From positions 124,001 through 188,000 of the forward strand of contig JADJDV010000003.1 in assembly GCA_016702555.1 (NCBI GenBank): a stretch of DNA of 64,000 nt. The letters run 5' to 3'. The translations under genes and the position numbers were made by a program. Under the pieces are notes generated by a model. That model was not told where the DNA came from. It worked only from the letters and a program-made list of their open reading frames with translations, and did not search any database. Below are positions 43,580 to 52,789 of the stretch, piece by piece. The stretch comes from Burkholderiales bacterium. GTDB lineage: Bacteria > Pseudomonadota > Gammaproteobacteria > Burkholderiales > Burkholderiaceae_C. Every line of letters begins with the position of its first letter. The first letter of the stretch is position 1.

Positions 43580-44791
43580 TCACGCGACCGCTTGGTGCGC
43601 GCGCAGCGCTTCTATTTCAGCAGCGTCGTAGCCCAGCTGCGACAGCAGCGCCGCCGTGTCGTCACCCATTTGCGGTGGCTGCGCGCCCACGCCCAGGCGC
43701 TCGCCGCCGAGCGTGAAGGGCAGCAGCGCGGTCCGCGCGCCTTGCCCAGCGCGCGCGCCATCGGTCAGCGTGATGTCAGCCAGGCCGCCGGTCACCTGCA
43801 GGTGCTCGTCGTCGTACAGTTCTTCGGGCTTGCGGATCGGGGCGAACGGCAGGCCGACCTTTTCGAACAGCGCCGCCAGTTCGTCTGCGCTGCGGGTGGC
43901 GAGGCGTTCGCGCAGCACCGGCATCAAGGTGGGGCGAGCGCGCACGCGCTGGTTGTTGGTGGCGTATTCGGGCACGTCGCGCAGATCACCAAAACCCAGC
44001 GCGTCGCAAAAGGTGCGCCACTGCGCATCACTCACCGCCGCGAGAAAGATCTGCTCATCGTCCTTCACCGTGAACACGTCGTACACCGCCCAGGCGCTGA
44101 TGCGGTCGGGCATGGGCGCGGCCGGTTCGCCGGTGATGGCGTACTGCAGCATGTGCTGGCCGACCAGGAACACGTTGTTCTCGAACAGCGCACTTTGCAC
44201 CTCCTGCCCCTTGCCCGTGATGCCGCGCTGGATGATGGCGCCTAAAGCGCCAATGGCGCCGAACATCCCGCCCATGATGTCGTTCACGCTGCTGCCGGCG
44301 CGCAGCGGGTCGCCCGGGCGGCCGGTCATGTAGGCCAGGCCGCCCATCATCTGAACCACTTCGTCGAGCGCGGTACGGTGCTCGTACGGGCCGGGCAGAA
44401 AGCCCTTGCAGCTGACGTAGATCAGGCGTTCGTTGATTTTGGACAGGGCCTCGTAGTCCAACCCGTACTTTTTCATCGTGCCAGGCTTGAAGTTCTCGGC
44501 CACCACGTCGGCGCTGGCGGCCAGCTTGCGCGCCACCGCCGCGCCTTCGGGCTTGTGCAGGTCGATGGCGATGCTCTTCTTGCCGCGGTTGAACATGGGA
44601 AAGAAGCCCGCGCCCGCGCCCAGCAGGTGGCGCGTGCGGTCGCCTTCGATGGGTTCGACCTTGATGACTTCGGCCCCCATGTCGGCCAGCACCAGGCCAC
44701 AGGTCGGGCCCATGACCATGTGGGTGAACTCGACCACGCGCAAGCCTTCCAGAGGGCGTTGGCGCTTGTGGGTATTGGGTTGATTGCTCAT
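43580..44791 (-). CDS. CaiB/BaiF-family (class III) CoA-transferase
   Basis: A 403-residue class III CoA-transferase. The N-terminal Rossmann part has LADMGAEVIKVEP and NRGKKSIAIDL; the catalytic Asp is expected in the NFKPGTM...LDYEAL region shared by the family. Together with the lyase downstream of its promoter it would activate an acid to its CoA ester, which is then cleaved. The neighbours fit a hydroxy-acid such as citramalate, itaconate-type or hydroxymethylglutarate substrate, but this is inference. Confidence 0.85.
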   Translation of the reverse strand: MSNQPNTHKRQRPLEGLRVVEFTHMVMGPTCGLVLADMGAEVIKVEPIEGDRTRHLLGAGAGFFPMFNRGKKSIAIDLHKPEGAAVARKLAASADVVAENFKPGTMKKYGLDYEALSKINERLIYVSCKGFLPGPYEHRTALDEVVQMMGGLAYMTGRPGDPLRAGSSVNDIMGGMFGAIGALGAIIQRGITGKGQEVQSALFENNVFLVGQHMLQYAITGEPAAPMPDRISAWAVYDVFTVKDDEQIFLAAVSDAQWRTFCDALGFGDLRDVPEYATNNQRVRARPTLMPVLRERLATRSADELAALFEKVGLPFAPIRKPEELYDDEHLQVTGGLADITLTDGARAGQGARTALLPFTLGGERLGVGAQPPQMGDDTAALLSQLGYDAAEIEALRAHQAVA

Positions 44792-44810
44792 GTCTTGATA
44801 GTGCTCCACA

Positions 44811-45746
44811 TCAGGCGGCCAGCAGCGTCTTGGGCAGGCCGGCGCGCCACAGCGTGCCATGCAGCGCCTCGCCCTGCAACCAGCCGGCCACCTGGGCGCG
44901 CAGCGCCAGCAGCGCGTCGATGTCCAGGCCCGTCTCGACGCCCATGCTGCGCAGCATGTAGGCCAGGTCTTCCGTGCTGACGTTGCCGCTGGCGCCGGGC
45001 GCATGCGGGCAGCCGCCGATGCCGGCCAGGCAGGCGTCGAAGCGCGCCACGCCGGTTTGCATGGCCGCGTACACGTTGGCCAGGCCCAAACCGCGCGTGT
45101 CGTGAAAGTGGCCGGCCCACAGCTTGTCGCCCGCCACCTTGCGCGCTGCCTCGAACAGGCTTTGCACCGCGGCCGGGTCGGCGTAGCCCACGGTGTCGGC
45201 CAGGCTCACGCGGTCGCAGCCGGCATCGAGCAGGGCCTGCAGCAGGCGCAGCACTTCGCTGTGCTTGACCTCGCCCTGAATGGTGCAGCCAAAGGCGGTG
45301 CTCATGCCGCCTTCCAGCAGCGTCTTTGAGCCGGCGGCATCGCGCGCGGCGCGGATGCGGGCCACGTCCTGCACCACTTCATCGGGCGTCTTGCGCAGGT
45401 TGGCTAGGCTGTGCGCGTGGCTGGCCGACAGCGGCACCAGCATCAGGTCGGCGCCGCTGTCGATGGCGGCTTCGGCGCCGCGCAGGTTGGGCACCAGCAC
45501 TGAAACAAACAAGCCCGGCAGTGTCTTGGCAAAGGCCACCAACTCGGCCGTGTCGGCCAGTTGCGGCAGGTATTTGGCCGGCACGAAGGAGCCGACCTCG
45601 ATTTCGCGCTGGCCCGCCGCATGCGCGCCGCGCAACCACTGCTTTTTCTGCTCGGTCGGCAGCGTGCGGGCGATGGCCTGCAGTCCGTCGCGCAGGCCGA
45701 CTTCACGGATCACGACGCTGCGCGGCAGCGTTGATGCCATGTCCAT
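44811..45746 (-). CDS. HMG-CoA lyase-like protein
   Basis: A 311-residue HMGL-like TIM-barrel lyase with EVGLRDGLQ at the start, metal ligands in HFHDTRGLGLAN and the active-site cysteine loop GIGGCPHAPGASGN. It cleaves a 3-hydroxy-3-methyl acyl-CoA to acetyl-CoA or pyruvate plus a second acid. First gene of its operon, 102 bases from the divergent LysR gene. ATG at 45746 or 45740 are both possible. Confidence 0.88.
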   Translation of the reverse strand: MDMASTLPRSVVIREVGLRDGLQAIARTLPTEQKKQWLRGAHAAGQREIEVGSFVPAKYLPQLADTAELVAFAKTLPGLFVSVLVPNLRGAEAAIDSGADLMLVPLSASHAHSLANLRKTPDEVVQDVARIRAARDAAGSKTLLEGGMSTAFGCTIQGEVKHSEVLRLLQALLDAGCDRVSLADTVGYADPAAVQSLFEAARKVAGDKLWAGHFHDTRGLGLANVYAAMQTGVARFDACLAGIGGCPHAPGASGNVSTEDLAYMLRSMGVETGLDIDALLALRAQVAGWLQGEALHGTLWRAGLPKTLLAA

Positions 45747-45785
45747 GCCTTGTCTCCTTGTGTTTGGTCTGTCGGCAGTTTAGAT

Positions 45786-45806
45786 ATTCCTTGATGGATC
45801 AAGAAT
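45786..45806. promoter_or_regulatory. LysR-type dyad 1
   Basis: ATTCCTTGAT-G-GATCAAGAAT is a near-perfect inverted repeat (one base extra on the left arm) in the gap between the lyase operon and the divergent lysR gene. It is the expected place for the regulator's recognition site. Confidence 0.6.
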
Positions 45807-45826
45807 CTTTTTGGGAAGCGTTAAAG

Positions 45827-45839
45827 TTCCGAATCGGAA
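45827..45839. promoter_or_regulatory. LysR-type dyad 2
   Basis: TTCCGA-A-TCGGAA is a perfect 6-1-6 inverted repeat 10 bases before the lysR start. With dyad 1 it could form the recognition and activation site pair, with autorepression of lysR. Confidence 0.55.
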
Positions 45840-45848
45840 TATCACACC

Positions 45849-46754
45849 ATGCGCGATTTAGACCTGACGACCCTGCGCCTGTTCATCGCCGTCTGCGAGT
45901 CGCGCAGCATCGCCCGCGCCGCCGAGCAGCAAGCCATCGTCGGCTCCGCCATCAGCAAGCGGCTGGCCGCGCTGGAAGACACCGTGGGCACACCACTGTT
46001 GATACGCCGCCGCCACGGCGTCGAGCCCACGCCCGCCGGCGAAACCCTGCTGGAGCACGCCCGCGCCCTGCTCGCCCGTGCAGCGCAGATCGAGCGCGAC
46101 ATGGCCGGCTACGCCGCCGGCGTGCGCGGCCACGTGCGCGTGCTGGCCACGCAATCGGCCATCGCCGAATCGCTGGCCGACGACGTGGCGGCGTTCCTGA
46201 AAATGCCGGCGCACGGCGACATCCGCATCGACATGGAAGAAGCCGTCAGCACCCAGGTGCTGCGCGGCGTGCGCGAGGGCGGCGCGTCGCTCGGCATCTG
46301 CTGGGACGCCGCCGACCTGCGCGGCCTGCACCACTGGCCGTGGCGCGGCGACCATCTGGCCGTCGTCATGCCGCCCGGCCACACGCTGGCCCGGCGGCGG
46401 CACCTGGCCTTGGCCGACACCCTGCCCTTCCAACACGTGAGCCTGCCGCCCGAGAGCGCCGTACAGGTCATGCTGCAGCGGGCCGCCGCGCTGGCCGGTG
46501 CGCCGATCAACTACCGCGTGGTCGCCGCCACCTTCGACGCCGCACTGCGCGTGGTGCGTTCGCAGCTGGCCATCGCCATCCTGCCGGCCGAGTTGTCGGC
46601 GCCGTATGCCGAGGCGTTTGGCTTGACCGTGACGCCGCTCAGCGACGCGTGGGCACGCCGCCGCTTTGCCATCTGCTGCCGCGACGAGCACGCGCTGACG
46701 CCGGCGGCGCGGCTGCTGGTGGCGCATCTGGTGGCGACGTCACGGGCGGCCTGA
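45849..46754 (+). CDS. LysR-family regulator, divergent from the lyase operon
   Basis: A 301-residue LysR protein: winged helix at residues 5-65 (LRLFIAVCESRSIARAAEQQ, SAISKRLAALED) and an effector domain with VRVLATQSAIAESL. Divergent orientation and two dyads in the shared gap suggest that it controls the HMGL-like/CoA-transferase/Bug operon. The inducer is unknown. Confidence 0.88.
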   Translation: MRDLDLTTLRLFIAVCESRSIARAAEQQAIVGSAISKRLAALEDTVGTPLLIRRRHGVEPTPAGETLLEHARALLARAAQIERDMAGYAAGVRGHVRVLATQSAIAESLADDVAAFLKMPAHGDIRIDMEEAVSTQVLRGVREGGASLGICWDAADLRGLHHWPWRGDHLAVVMPPGHTLARRRHLALADTLPFQHVSLPPESAVQVMLQRAAALAGAPINYRVVAATFDAALRVVRSQLAIAILPAELSAPYAEAFGLTVTPLSDAWARRRFAICCRDEHALTPAARLLVAHLVATSRAA

Positions 46755-46799
46755 AGCATCGCTGCCGGGTCGGCGCCGAACGGCTCCGGCCCGTACCTT

Positions 46800-47798
46800 T
46801 CAGCCGAGCACGTGGGCCAGCGTCATCAGCACCAGCAGCAACAGCCACAGCGCCACCATGCGCCACACCAGGCCGATGACCTGGGTGAAATGCGCGCTGC
46901 GCGGCGGCTCGCCGGGCAGGCCCTCGGCAGCCGGCGCCGCGCCAGTCGCTGCGGTGGCTGGCCCAGCCGTCTCCGGCGTCAGCGGCTTGAGTGCCGCACC
47001 GCCCAGGCGCACGCCCATGGCACCGGCGGTGGCGGCCAGCAGCACGCCGTCGTTGGCGTCGGCAAAACGCGCGGCGTGGTTGCGCCAGACATCGATGGCG
47101 TCTTCGAAGCTGCCGACGATGGCGAAGCCCAGCGCCGTCATGCGCACCGGCAGCCAGTCGATCACCCGCCAGGCCTGCTCGGCCGTCTGGCACAAGGCCG
47201 GGCTGGCGGGATGGTCGGTGGCACGCGCCTTGTGATCCCAGTAGCGGCGCACGAAATCGGCGTTGCGGTAGAACACGGCACCTGCCGGCCCCAGGCCCAT
47301 CATGGCCAGCAGACAGAACCAGACCAGCACGCCGAACACGTGTCGGTGTGCCGCCAGCACCGAATATTCGATCGCATGGCGCACGATCTCGCTGCGCGGC
47401 AGCGCGCTGGCGTCGACTTGCTGCCAGCGCGCCAGCAACTCGCTGGCGCGCTCCTCGTCGCCGGCCTCGAGCGCGTCGCGAATGCCGGTGAAATGGTGGC
47501 TGAACTGGCGGAAACCCAGCGTCAGGTACAGCACCAGCACCGCCCACAGCAGCGCCAGCGGCCAGCCACCCAGCCAGATCAGCAGCCCGTGCACCCCGAT
47601 CGTGGCCAGCGTGGGCACGCCGACGGCCAGCGTCCAGGCCAACCAGCCATGGTGCAGGCCGCCAGCGTCCACGTTGCGGCCAACCGTACGCACCCAGCGC
47701 AACAGGCCGGCGGCGGCCGGGTTGCCGGGCGCCAGCGGACGCACCTGCTCCAGCAGCAGCGCGATCACGATTGCGAACAAGGCCATCGAAAAACTCAA
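46800..47798 (-). CDS. CobD/CbiB-family membrane protein
   Basis: A 332-residue integral membrane protein of the CobD/CbiB-related group common in Burkholderiales. It has N-terminal hydrophobic helices (ALFAIVIALLLEQVRP), the RHAIEYSVLAAHRHVFGVLVWF segment and a C-terminal helix pair. True CbiB makes adenosylcobinamide phosphate, but this subgroup is distant and no cobalamin genes are beside it, so function is uncertain (AmpE-like roles are possible). Start at 47798 or 47786. Confidence 0.75.
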   Translation of the reverse strand: MSFSMALFAIVIALLLEQVRPLAPGNPAAAGLLRWVRTVGRNVDAGGLHHGWLAWTLAVGVPTLATIGVHGLLIWLGGWPLALLWAVLVLYLTLGFRQFSHHFTGIRDALEAGDEERASELLARWQQVDASALPRSEIVRHAIEYSVLAAHRHVFGVLVWFCLLAMMGLGPAGAVFYRNADFVRRYWDHKARATDHPASPALCQTAEQAWRVIDWLPVRMTALGFAIVGSFEDAIDVWRNHAARFADANDGVLLAATAGAMGVRLGGAALKPLTPETAGPATAATGAAPAAEGLPGEPPRSAHFTQVIGLVWRMVALWLLLLVLMTLAHVLG

Positions 47799-47912
47799 CC
47801 CCCGTGAGTCGCCGATGGCGCCCCCGGCGCAGGTCCGGCCACGGCGTCTGCTGGCCTGGCCTGCTCCGCGGCCCTTCGATGGCTACCGCTTGGGAAGAGT
47901 CTGGCTTGACGA

Positions 47913-47932
47913 ATCATGGCGACCGCCATGAT
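47913..47932. promoter_or_regulatory. Perfect 9-bp inverted repeat
   Basis: ATCATGGCG-AC-CGCCATGAT lies in the 167-bp gap between the Nudix gene and the CobD-like gene. The 2-base spacer makes a hairpin unlikely and an operator more likely; no T-run follows. Confidence 0.4.
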
Positions 47933-47965
47933 AGCCAGCCGCTTCCGCGCGCCGCCGTCGGCCGC

Positions 47966-48718
47966 TCAGGCCGACAGGAATCTGTAGAAGTTGCGCAACA
48001 TGCCGGCGGTGGCGCCCCAGATGAAGCGCTCGACCTCGCTGGCCGGCGTCGGTGCGGTTTCACCGGCGGCCCGGTCCACACGCGCGGGCTCGACGTAAGG
48101 CATCGAAAACCACTCGCGCGTGACGCCGTCCCAGTGGACGCGGTGGCGGCGGTGGTGCGCCGGGTTCATCAGAAACGCCAGTGGCACCTCGAAGGCGTGC
48201 GCCACCTCGCCCGGGTTCGGGTGCAGCACGAAACCCTCGCGCACCAGCCCCACCACCGGCGTGATGAGAAACTGCGTACCGGTGATGTACAGCGGCAACT
48301 GCCCGATCACGTCGACGAAGCCGCGCTGCAAGGCGACTTCTTCCTCCGCCTCGCGCAGCGCGGCGTCGACGACATCGGCGTCTTCGGCGTCGACCTTGCC
48401 GCCCGGGAACGCCACCTGGCCCGAATGCGTGGACAGGTTCGCGGTGCGCTCGGTCAACAGCACCGACAGGCCGCCCGGGCGCTCGACCAGCGGCACCAGC
48501 ACCGCGGCCGGCGCCGGCGCCCGATCGGCAAAACGCGGCTCGATCCGCACCTCGGGCTGCCAGCGCGGCGGCGCCTGGAAGCGCTGGCGCAGCGCCGTCG
48601 GCGTCAGGCGCTCAGGCGCCACGATGGGCAGGTGCTCATCGACCCCCGCCACCGGCACCTGGCGCGGATCGAAGTTGGGCAGCTTGGACAATGGTGTGAA
48701 CGGCGGCGTGGAGGCCAT
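47966..48718 (-). CDS. Nudix CoA pyrophosphatase (NudL-like)
   Basis: A 250-residue Nudix hydrolase. The Nudix box is seen from GGKVDAED to LREAEEEV, preceded by SGQVAFPGG, the extended motif typical of CoA pyrophosphatases (YeaB/NudL). It would cleave CoA to phosphopantetheine and 3',5'-ADP. Start at 48718 (MASTPPF) is chosen. It follows rplS by about 100 bases on the same strand, a common order in this group. Confidence 0.85.
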   Translation of the reverse strand: MASTPPFTPLSKLPNFDPRQVPVAGVDEHLPIVAPERLTPTALRQRFQAPPRWQPEVRIEPRFADRAPAPAAVLVPLVERPGGLSVLLTERTANLSTHSGQVAFPGGKVDAEDADVVDAALREAEEEVALQRGFVDVIGQLPLYITGTQFLITPVVGLVREGFVLHPNPGEVAHAFEVPLAFLMNPAHHRRHRVHWDGVTREWFSMPYVEPARVDRAAGETAPTPASEVERFIWGATAGMLRNFYRFLSA

Positions 48719-48816
48719 CGGCGAAGTGTGCAGCGAAAACGAAAAGACCGCCTGGGGCGCGGACACCGCAGGCGGTCGATCGAGTGGCAGGCCCGAAAAC
48801 GGGCCGCGACCGCGAG

Positions 48817-49203
48817 TTAAGCGGCGTCGCCGACCTGCTTGGCCACGCGGCCGGGCAGCTTTTCCTTGATGCGTGCCTTCTTGCCCGACAGGCCGCGCAG
48901 GTAGTACAGCTTGGCGCGGCGCACGTCGCCGCGGCGCTTGACCTCGATTTTGGCGATCAGCGGGCTGTAGGTCTGAAAGGTGCGCTCAACGCCTTCGCCG
49001 CTGGACATCTTGCGCACGGTGAAGCCGCTGTTCAGGCCACGGTTGCGCTTGGCAATCACCACGCCTTCGTAGGCCTGCACGCGCTTGCGGCTGCCTTCAA
49101 CGACGTTGACGCTGACGATCACGGTGTCGCCAGGAGCGAACTCGGGCACGTTCTTGCCCAGGCGCTCGATTTCCTCTTTTTCGAGGGTTTCGATCAGGTT
49201 CAT
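48817..49203 (-). CDS. rplS: Ribosomal protein L19
   Basis: A 128-residue L19 with the typical GDTVIVSVNVVEGSRKRVQ, FEGVVIA-like (YEGVVIAKRNRG) and KAKLYYLR-like (RAKLYYLRG) segments. It sits at the 30S-50S interface. The start at 49203 (MNLIETLEKEEI) agrees with homologues. It follows trmD by 123 bases on the same strand. Confidence 0.96.
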   Translation of the reverse strand: MNLIETLEKEEIERLGKNVPEFAPGDTVIVSVNVVEGSRKRVQAYEGVVIAKRNRGLNSGFTVRKMSSGEGVERTFQTYSPLIAKIEVKRRGDVRRAKLYYLRGLSGKKARIKEKLPGRVAKQVGDAA

Positions 49204-49326
49204 GGTTCTCTCGTCTCGATCATGCACACGCTACGCTAGGGGCGGCAGTTCCGAAGGCATCGACAAGGTGATGCACTCAGAACCATGTTCTGTGCCGCGG
49301 CCGGCAGAGGATCGAAAAGCCTTTGA

Positions 49327-50100
49327 TTATAGCCCGGTGGGGGCCGAATTTCCCAGGTGCGCCAGCGCGGCCTCGTCCACCGCGTTCAGGCATCCCGCCG
49401 CTCGGGCGGCAGCGATCAGCTCGGGCCGCTCGCGCGCCGTCAGCGCCAACCGCTGGTCGCGGCGCCAGCGCTCGATCTGCGCATGGTGGCCAGACAGCAA
49501 GGCGGCCGGCACGCGCTGGCCGGCCCACTCTTCGGGGCGGGTGTAGTGCGGGCAGTCCAGCAAGCCATCGACCGCCGGGTTGAAGCTGTCCGACTGATGA
49601 CTGCCTTCGTCATGCAGCACGCCCGGTTGCAGGCGCGCCACGGCGTCCAGCAGCGCCAGCGCGGCAATCTCACCGCCCGACAGCACGAAGTCGCCCAGGC
49701 TGACCTGATGCGTGACGTGGCTGTCGATGAAGCGCTGGTCGATGCCCTCGTAGCGCCCGCAAATCAGGATGGCGCCGGCGCCGGCCGACCAGTGCTCGAC
49801 CGCGGCGTGGTTCAGCACCTGACCGACCGGGGAAAACAGCAGTACGGGCGGCGCATCCGTGCGGTCGGCCTGCACGGCCCGCAGGCAGCGCGCCAGCGGC
49901 TCAGCCATCATCACCATACCGGGGCCGCCGCCAAAGGGGCGGTCGTCCACGCGGCGGTAGTTGCCCTCGGCGAAATCGCGCGGATTCCACAGCCGCAGCA
50001 CGATCTGGCCCGACTCGAAAGCGCGCCGCGCTACCCCGGCCTCGGTGAAGGGCGCGAACAACTCGGGAAACAGGCTGATGACGTCGAAGCGCAGGCTCAC
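49327..50100 (-). CDS. trmD: TrmD, tRNA (guanine-37-N1)-methyltransferase
   Basis: A 257-residue SPOUT-class methyltransferase. It contains FDVISLFPELF, DDRPFGGGPGMVM and the knot region GRYEGIDQRF, LGDFVLSGGEIA and HYTRPEEW. It makes m1G37 to prevent frameshifting. Start is GTG at 50100 (VSLRFDVI). In related genomes trmD follows rpsP and rimM; here it follows hslO after 43 bases, so the usual operon is split. Confidence 0.95.
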   Translation of the reverse strand: MSLRFDVISLFPELFAPFTEAGVARRAFESGQIVLRLWNPRDFAEGNYRRVDDRPFGGGPGMVMMAEPLARCLRAVQADRTDAPPVLLFSPVGQVLNHAAVEHWSAGAGAILICGRYEGIDQRFIDSHVTHQVSLGDFVLSGGEIAALALLDAVARLQPGVLHDEGSHQSDSFNPAVDGLLDCPHYTRPEEWAGQRVPAALLSGHHAQIERWRRDQRLALTARERPELIAAARAAGCLNAVDEAALAHLGNSAPTGL

Positions 50101-50143
50101 GGCCACGCCCCCGCGGTCGCCGCCGTGCCAGGCGCTGTGTGCG

Positions 50144-51133
50144 TCACTGCACCGAGCCCGGCTGCGGCGACTGCTGCGCCGCTGGTGTGAACAGCCGGGC
50201 CACGTCAACCGCATCGAAGCGCTCCTGCTGGCCGCAGAAATCGCAGCCGACCTCGATCTGGCCCTGCTCGCGCACGATGTCGCCCGCCTCGTCGGCGCCC
50301 AGGCCTCTCAACATCGCGGCCATGCGCTCGCGGCTGCACGAGCAGGCAAAACGCGGCCCGCGTTCGCCCGCCTGCGGTTCGAAGCGCAGCAGCTGCTCTT
50401 CCCAGAACAGGCGGCGCAGGATGCTGTCGGCGTCCAGTCCCAGCAGTTCCTCGCGCTTCAGGCTTTTCGCCAGGATCGCGATGCGGCGGTAATCGTCTTC
50501 TGGCGCATCGTCCGCGGTGTCGTCGCGCGCCACGCTGCTTTGCGACAGGTTGTCCTGCCCTTGCACCGGCAGGCGCTGGATCAGCAGGCCGGCGGCGACC
50601 TGCTCGTCGGCGGCCAGCACCAGGGTGGTGTCGAGCTGTTCGGACTGGCGCATGTAGTGCTCCACCACGGCGGCCAGGCCAATCAGCGGTGCGCCCCCTT
50701 CGTCGTTCAGCGGCACCACGCCCTGGTAGGGCTGCTGGCCTTCCTGGCGGTTCTGCGGGTCGAGTGTGATCGCGCAACGGCCTTTACCGTGGGCATTGAC
50801 CAGGTCCGCCAGCAAGGCGCCCGGCGCCACCGCGCCGGTCACCGACGCGGTGGCGCGCAGGCGCAGGTCGTTCTGCACCTCGGCCACCGCCACCTTCACC
50901 GGGCCATCGCCGAAGATCTGCATGATCAGCGCGCCATCGAACTTGATGTTGCCCTGCATCAGCGTGGCGGCCGCCGTCATCTCGCCCAGCAATTCGGCCA
51001 CGGCGGGCGGGTAGGCACCGGTCTGGGTGTTGGCGGCGCGGCGGCGCAGCAACTCCTGCCAGGCATCGGTCAGCCGCACCAGCTGACCGCGCACCGGCAG
51101 GCCGTCGAAGATGAATTTGTGCAGCTCGGACAT
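50144..51133 (-). CDS. hslO: HslO/Hsp33 redox chaperone
   Basis: A 329-residue Hsp33 family protein. The C-terminal zinc-binding cysteines are present as CSCS and CDFC (CxC...CxxC), which release zinc and form disulfides on oxidation to activate the holdase. The N-terminal domain (LHKFIFDGLPVRGQLVRL, LLGEMTAAATLMQGNIKFDG) is complete. It lies 85 bases from the gamma-carbonic anhydrase gene and may be co-transcribed with it. Confidence 0.94.
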   Translation of the reverse strand: MSELHKFIFDGLPVRGQLVRLTDAWQELLRRRAANTQTGAYPPAVAELLGEMTAAATLMQGNIKFDGALIMQIFGDGPVKVAVAEVQNDLRLRATASVTGAVAPGALLADLVNAHGKGRCAITLDPQNRQEGQQPYQGVVPLNDEGGAPLIGLAAVVEHYMRQSEQLDTTLVLAADEQVAAGLLIQRLPVQGQDNLSQSSVARDDTADDAPEDDYRRIAILAKSLKREELLGLDADSILRRLFWEEQLLRFEPQAGERGPRFACSCSRERMAAMLRGLGADEAGDIVREQGQIEVGCDFCGQQERFDAVDVARLFTPAAQQSPQPGSVQ

Positions 51134-51218
51134 CCGGGGTATTTTGGGGCAGCGGCCGGGTTCTCAACCGCCACGGCCGGTCTGGGACGGCGACGTCAAA
51201 AGGGCCGCGCCGCACCAC

Positions 51219-51740
51219 TTACAGTTTCTTCAGCGTCGCGCGGAACAGGCGCGCGTTGGCGACGTAGTTCTGCGCGCTCTGGCGCAGGCCCTGCATCTGC
51301 TCCGGCGTCAGCTGCCGCACCGCCCGCGCCGGCGCGCCCATGATCATGCTGCCGTCGGCAAATTCCTTGCCCTCGGTCACCAGCGAACCGGCGCCGACCA
51401 GGCAGTTCTTGCCGATCCTGGCGCCGTTCAGCACCACCGAGCCAATGCCGATCAGCGATCCGTCGCCGATGGTGCAGCCGTGCAGCATCACCTTGTGGCC
51501 CACCGTCACATGCTTGCCGATGGTGAGCGGCATGCCGAGGTCGGCGTGCATCACGGTCAGGTCCTGGATGTTGCTGCCTTCGCCGACGGTCATGGTCTCG
51601 GTGTCGCCGCGCAGCACGCAGCCAAACCACACGCTGGCGTCTGGCCCCAGAATCACCTTGCCCATCACCTGCGCCGAATCGGCCACCCAGGCGGTCGCGT
51701 CGATCTGCGGCGTCTTGCCGTCCACTTCATACAAGGCCAT
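51219..51740 (-). CDS. Gamma-carbonic anhydrase-like hexapeptide protein
   Basis: A 173-residue left-handed beta-helix protein. Hexapeptide repeats run through residues about 25-140; metal-ligand histidines are in MHADLG, VGHKVMLHGC. The family includes gamma-type carbonic anhydrases and YrdA-like proteins of uncertain activity. It is divergent from the DUF455 gene across an 80-bp gap. Confidence 0.88.
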   Translation of the reverse strand: MALYEVDGKTPQIDATAWVADSAQVMGKVILGPDASVWFGCVLRGDTETMTVGEGSNIQDLTVMHADLGMPLTIGKHVTVGHKVMLHGCTIGDGSLIGIGSVVLNGARIGKNCLVGAGSLVTEGKEFADGSMIMGAPARAVRQLTPEQMQGLRQSAQNYVANARLFRATLKKL

Positions 51741-51819
51741 GCGCTTTTCTCCTGCTGTGCGGCGGTGTTCCATCGTGGGCGCCGGGGATTCGCCCGGCGC
51801 GCTGCCTAGAATTCTAGGG

Positions 51820-52653
51820 ATGTCCCTGCGCACCCTGGCCCTGGCGGCCCTCGGCGAGTCCGATCTGCAAGAAAAACTGGCCCTGGTCGCCGCCCTGAAG
51901 GCCGAGGCCAGCGCACTGGTCGTGGACCCTGAGGTGCTGCTGCCCGAGCCCGCCACCCTGCCCGGCCGCCCCGCGCAGCCCGTCTTGATCGAGCCCGCCA
52001 AGGTGCCACAGCGCAGCGTGCACACGCTGGAAGGGCGCGCCGCCCTCATCCACGCCATCTGCCACATCGAGTTCAACGCCATCAACCTGGCGCTCGACGC
52101 TGTCTGGCGCTTTGCCGGCCTGCCGGCGGATTTCTATCGCGACTGGCTGCGCGTGGCCATTGAGGAAGCCCACCACTTCAGCCTGCTGCACCAGCACCTG
52201 CAATCGCTGGCGCAAGATGAGTGCACCGGCGTGCCGCGCTGGCGCTACGGCAGCTTCGCCGCCCACGATGGCCTGTGGAGCATGTGCGAAAAGACCAAGG
52301 CCGACGTCACCGCCCGCATGGCCCTGGTGCCGCGCACGCTGGAAGCGCGCGGGCTCGACGCCACGCCGCTCATCCAGACCCGGCTGCGCCAGGTCGCCAC
52401 GCCCGACGCGCTGGCCGCCTGCGACATCCTCGACATCATCCTGCGCGACGAGATCGGCCACGTGGCGATTGGCAACCACTGGTACCGCTGGCTGTGCGAA
52501 CGCGGGGGCCTGGAGCCGGTGGTGCATTACAAAACCCTGGTGCGGCTGCACAGGGCGCCGCGGCTGAAAGGCCCGTTCAACACCGCGGCCCGGCAGCGCG
52601 CCGGTTTCACCGAAGTGGAACTGGTGACGCTCATGCAAGGCGGAGAAAACTGA
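51820..52653 (+). CDS. DUF455 ferritin-like protein
   Basis: A 277-residue protein of the DUF455 family. Helices with carboxylate/histidine patterns typical of ferritin-like di-iron folds are seen: HIEFNAINLALD, EEAHHFSLLHQHL and RDEIGHVAIGNHWY. It may bind two metal ions; activity is unknown. The start at 51820 follows a weak GGGA site. Confidence 0.85.
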   Translation: MSLRTLALAALGESDLQEKLALVAALKAEASALVVDPEVLLPEPATLPGRPAQPVLIEPAKVPQRSVHTLEGRAALIHAICHIEFNAINLALDAVWRFAGLPADFYRDWLRVAIEEAHHFSLLHQHLQSLAQDECTGVPRWRYGSFAAHDGLWSMCEKTKADVTARMALVPRTLEARGLDATPLIQTRLRQVATPDALAACDILDIILRDEIGHVAIGNHWYRWLCERGGLEPVVHYKTLVRLHRAPRLKGPFNTAARQRAGFTEVELVTLMQGGEN

Positions 52654-52789
52654 AGCTTTTCAGTGCGACTCGCACGCCAGTCGTTGGCGCGTCGGCCCCA
52701 AGTCGTTAGGATGCCCGGTTCCCGCACAGTCTGCAGGGCCCCGTGGCGCCTGCGCGCCGTGCTTTCTCTGCCCATTCAAGGAGTTCCTC

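Noticed and set aside
49277..49291. CAGAAC-CAT-GTTCTG dyad between trmD and rplS
   Set aside because: Only a 6-bp stem with 3-base loop and no T-run; too weak to call a terminator or L19 leader element.
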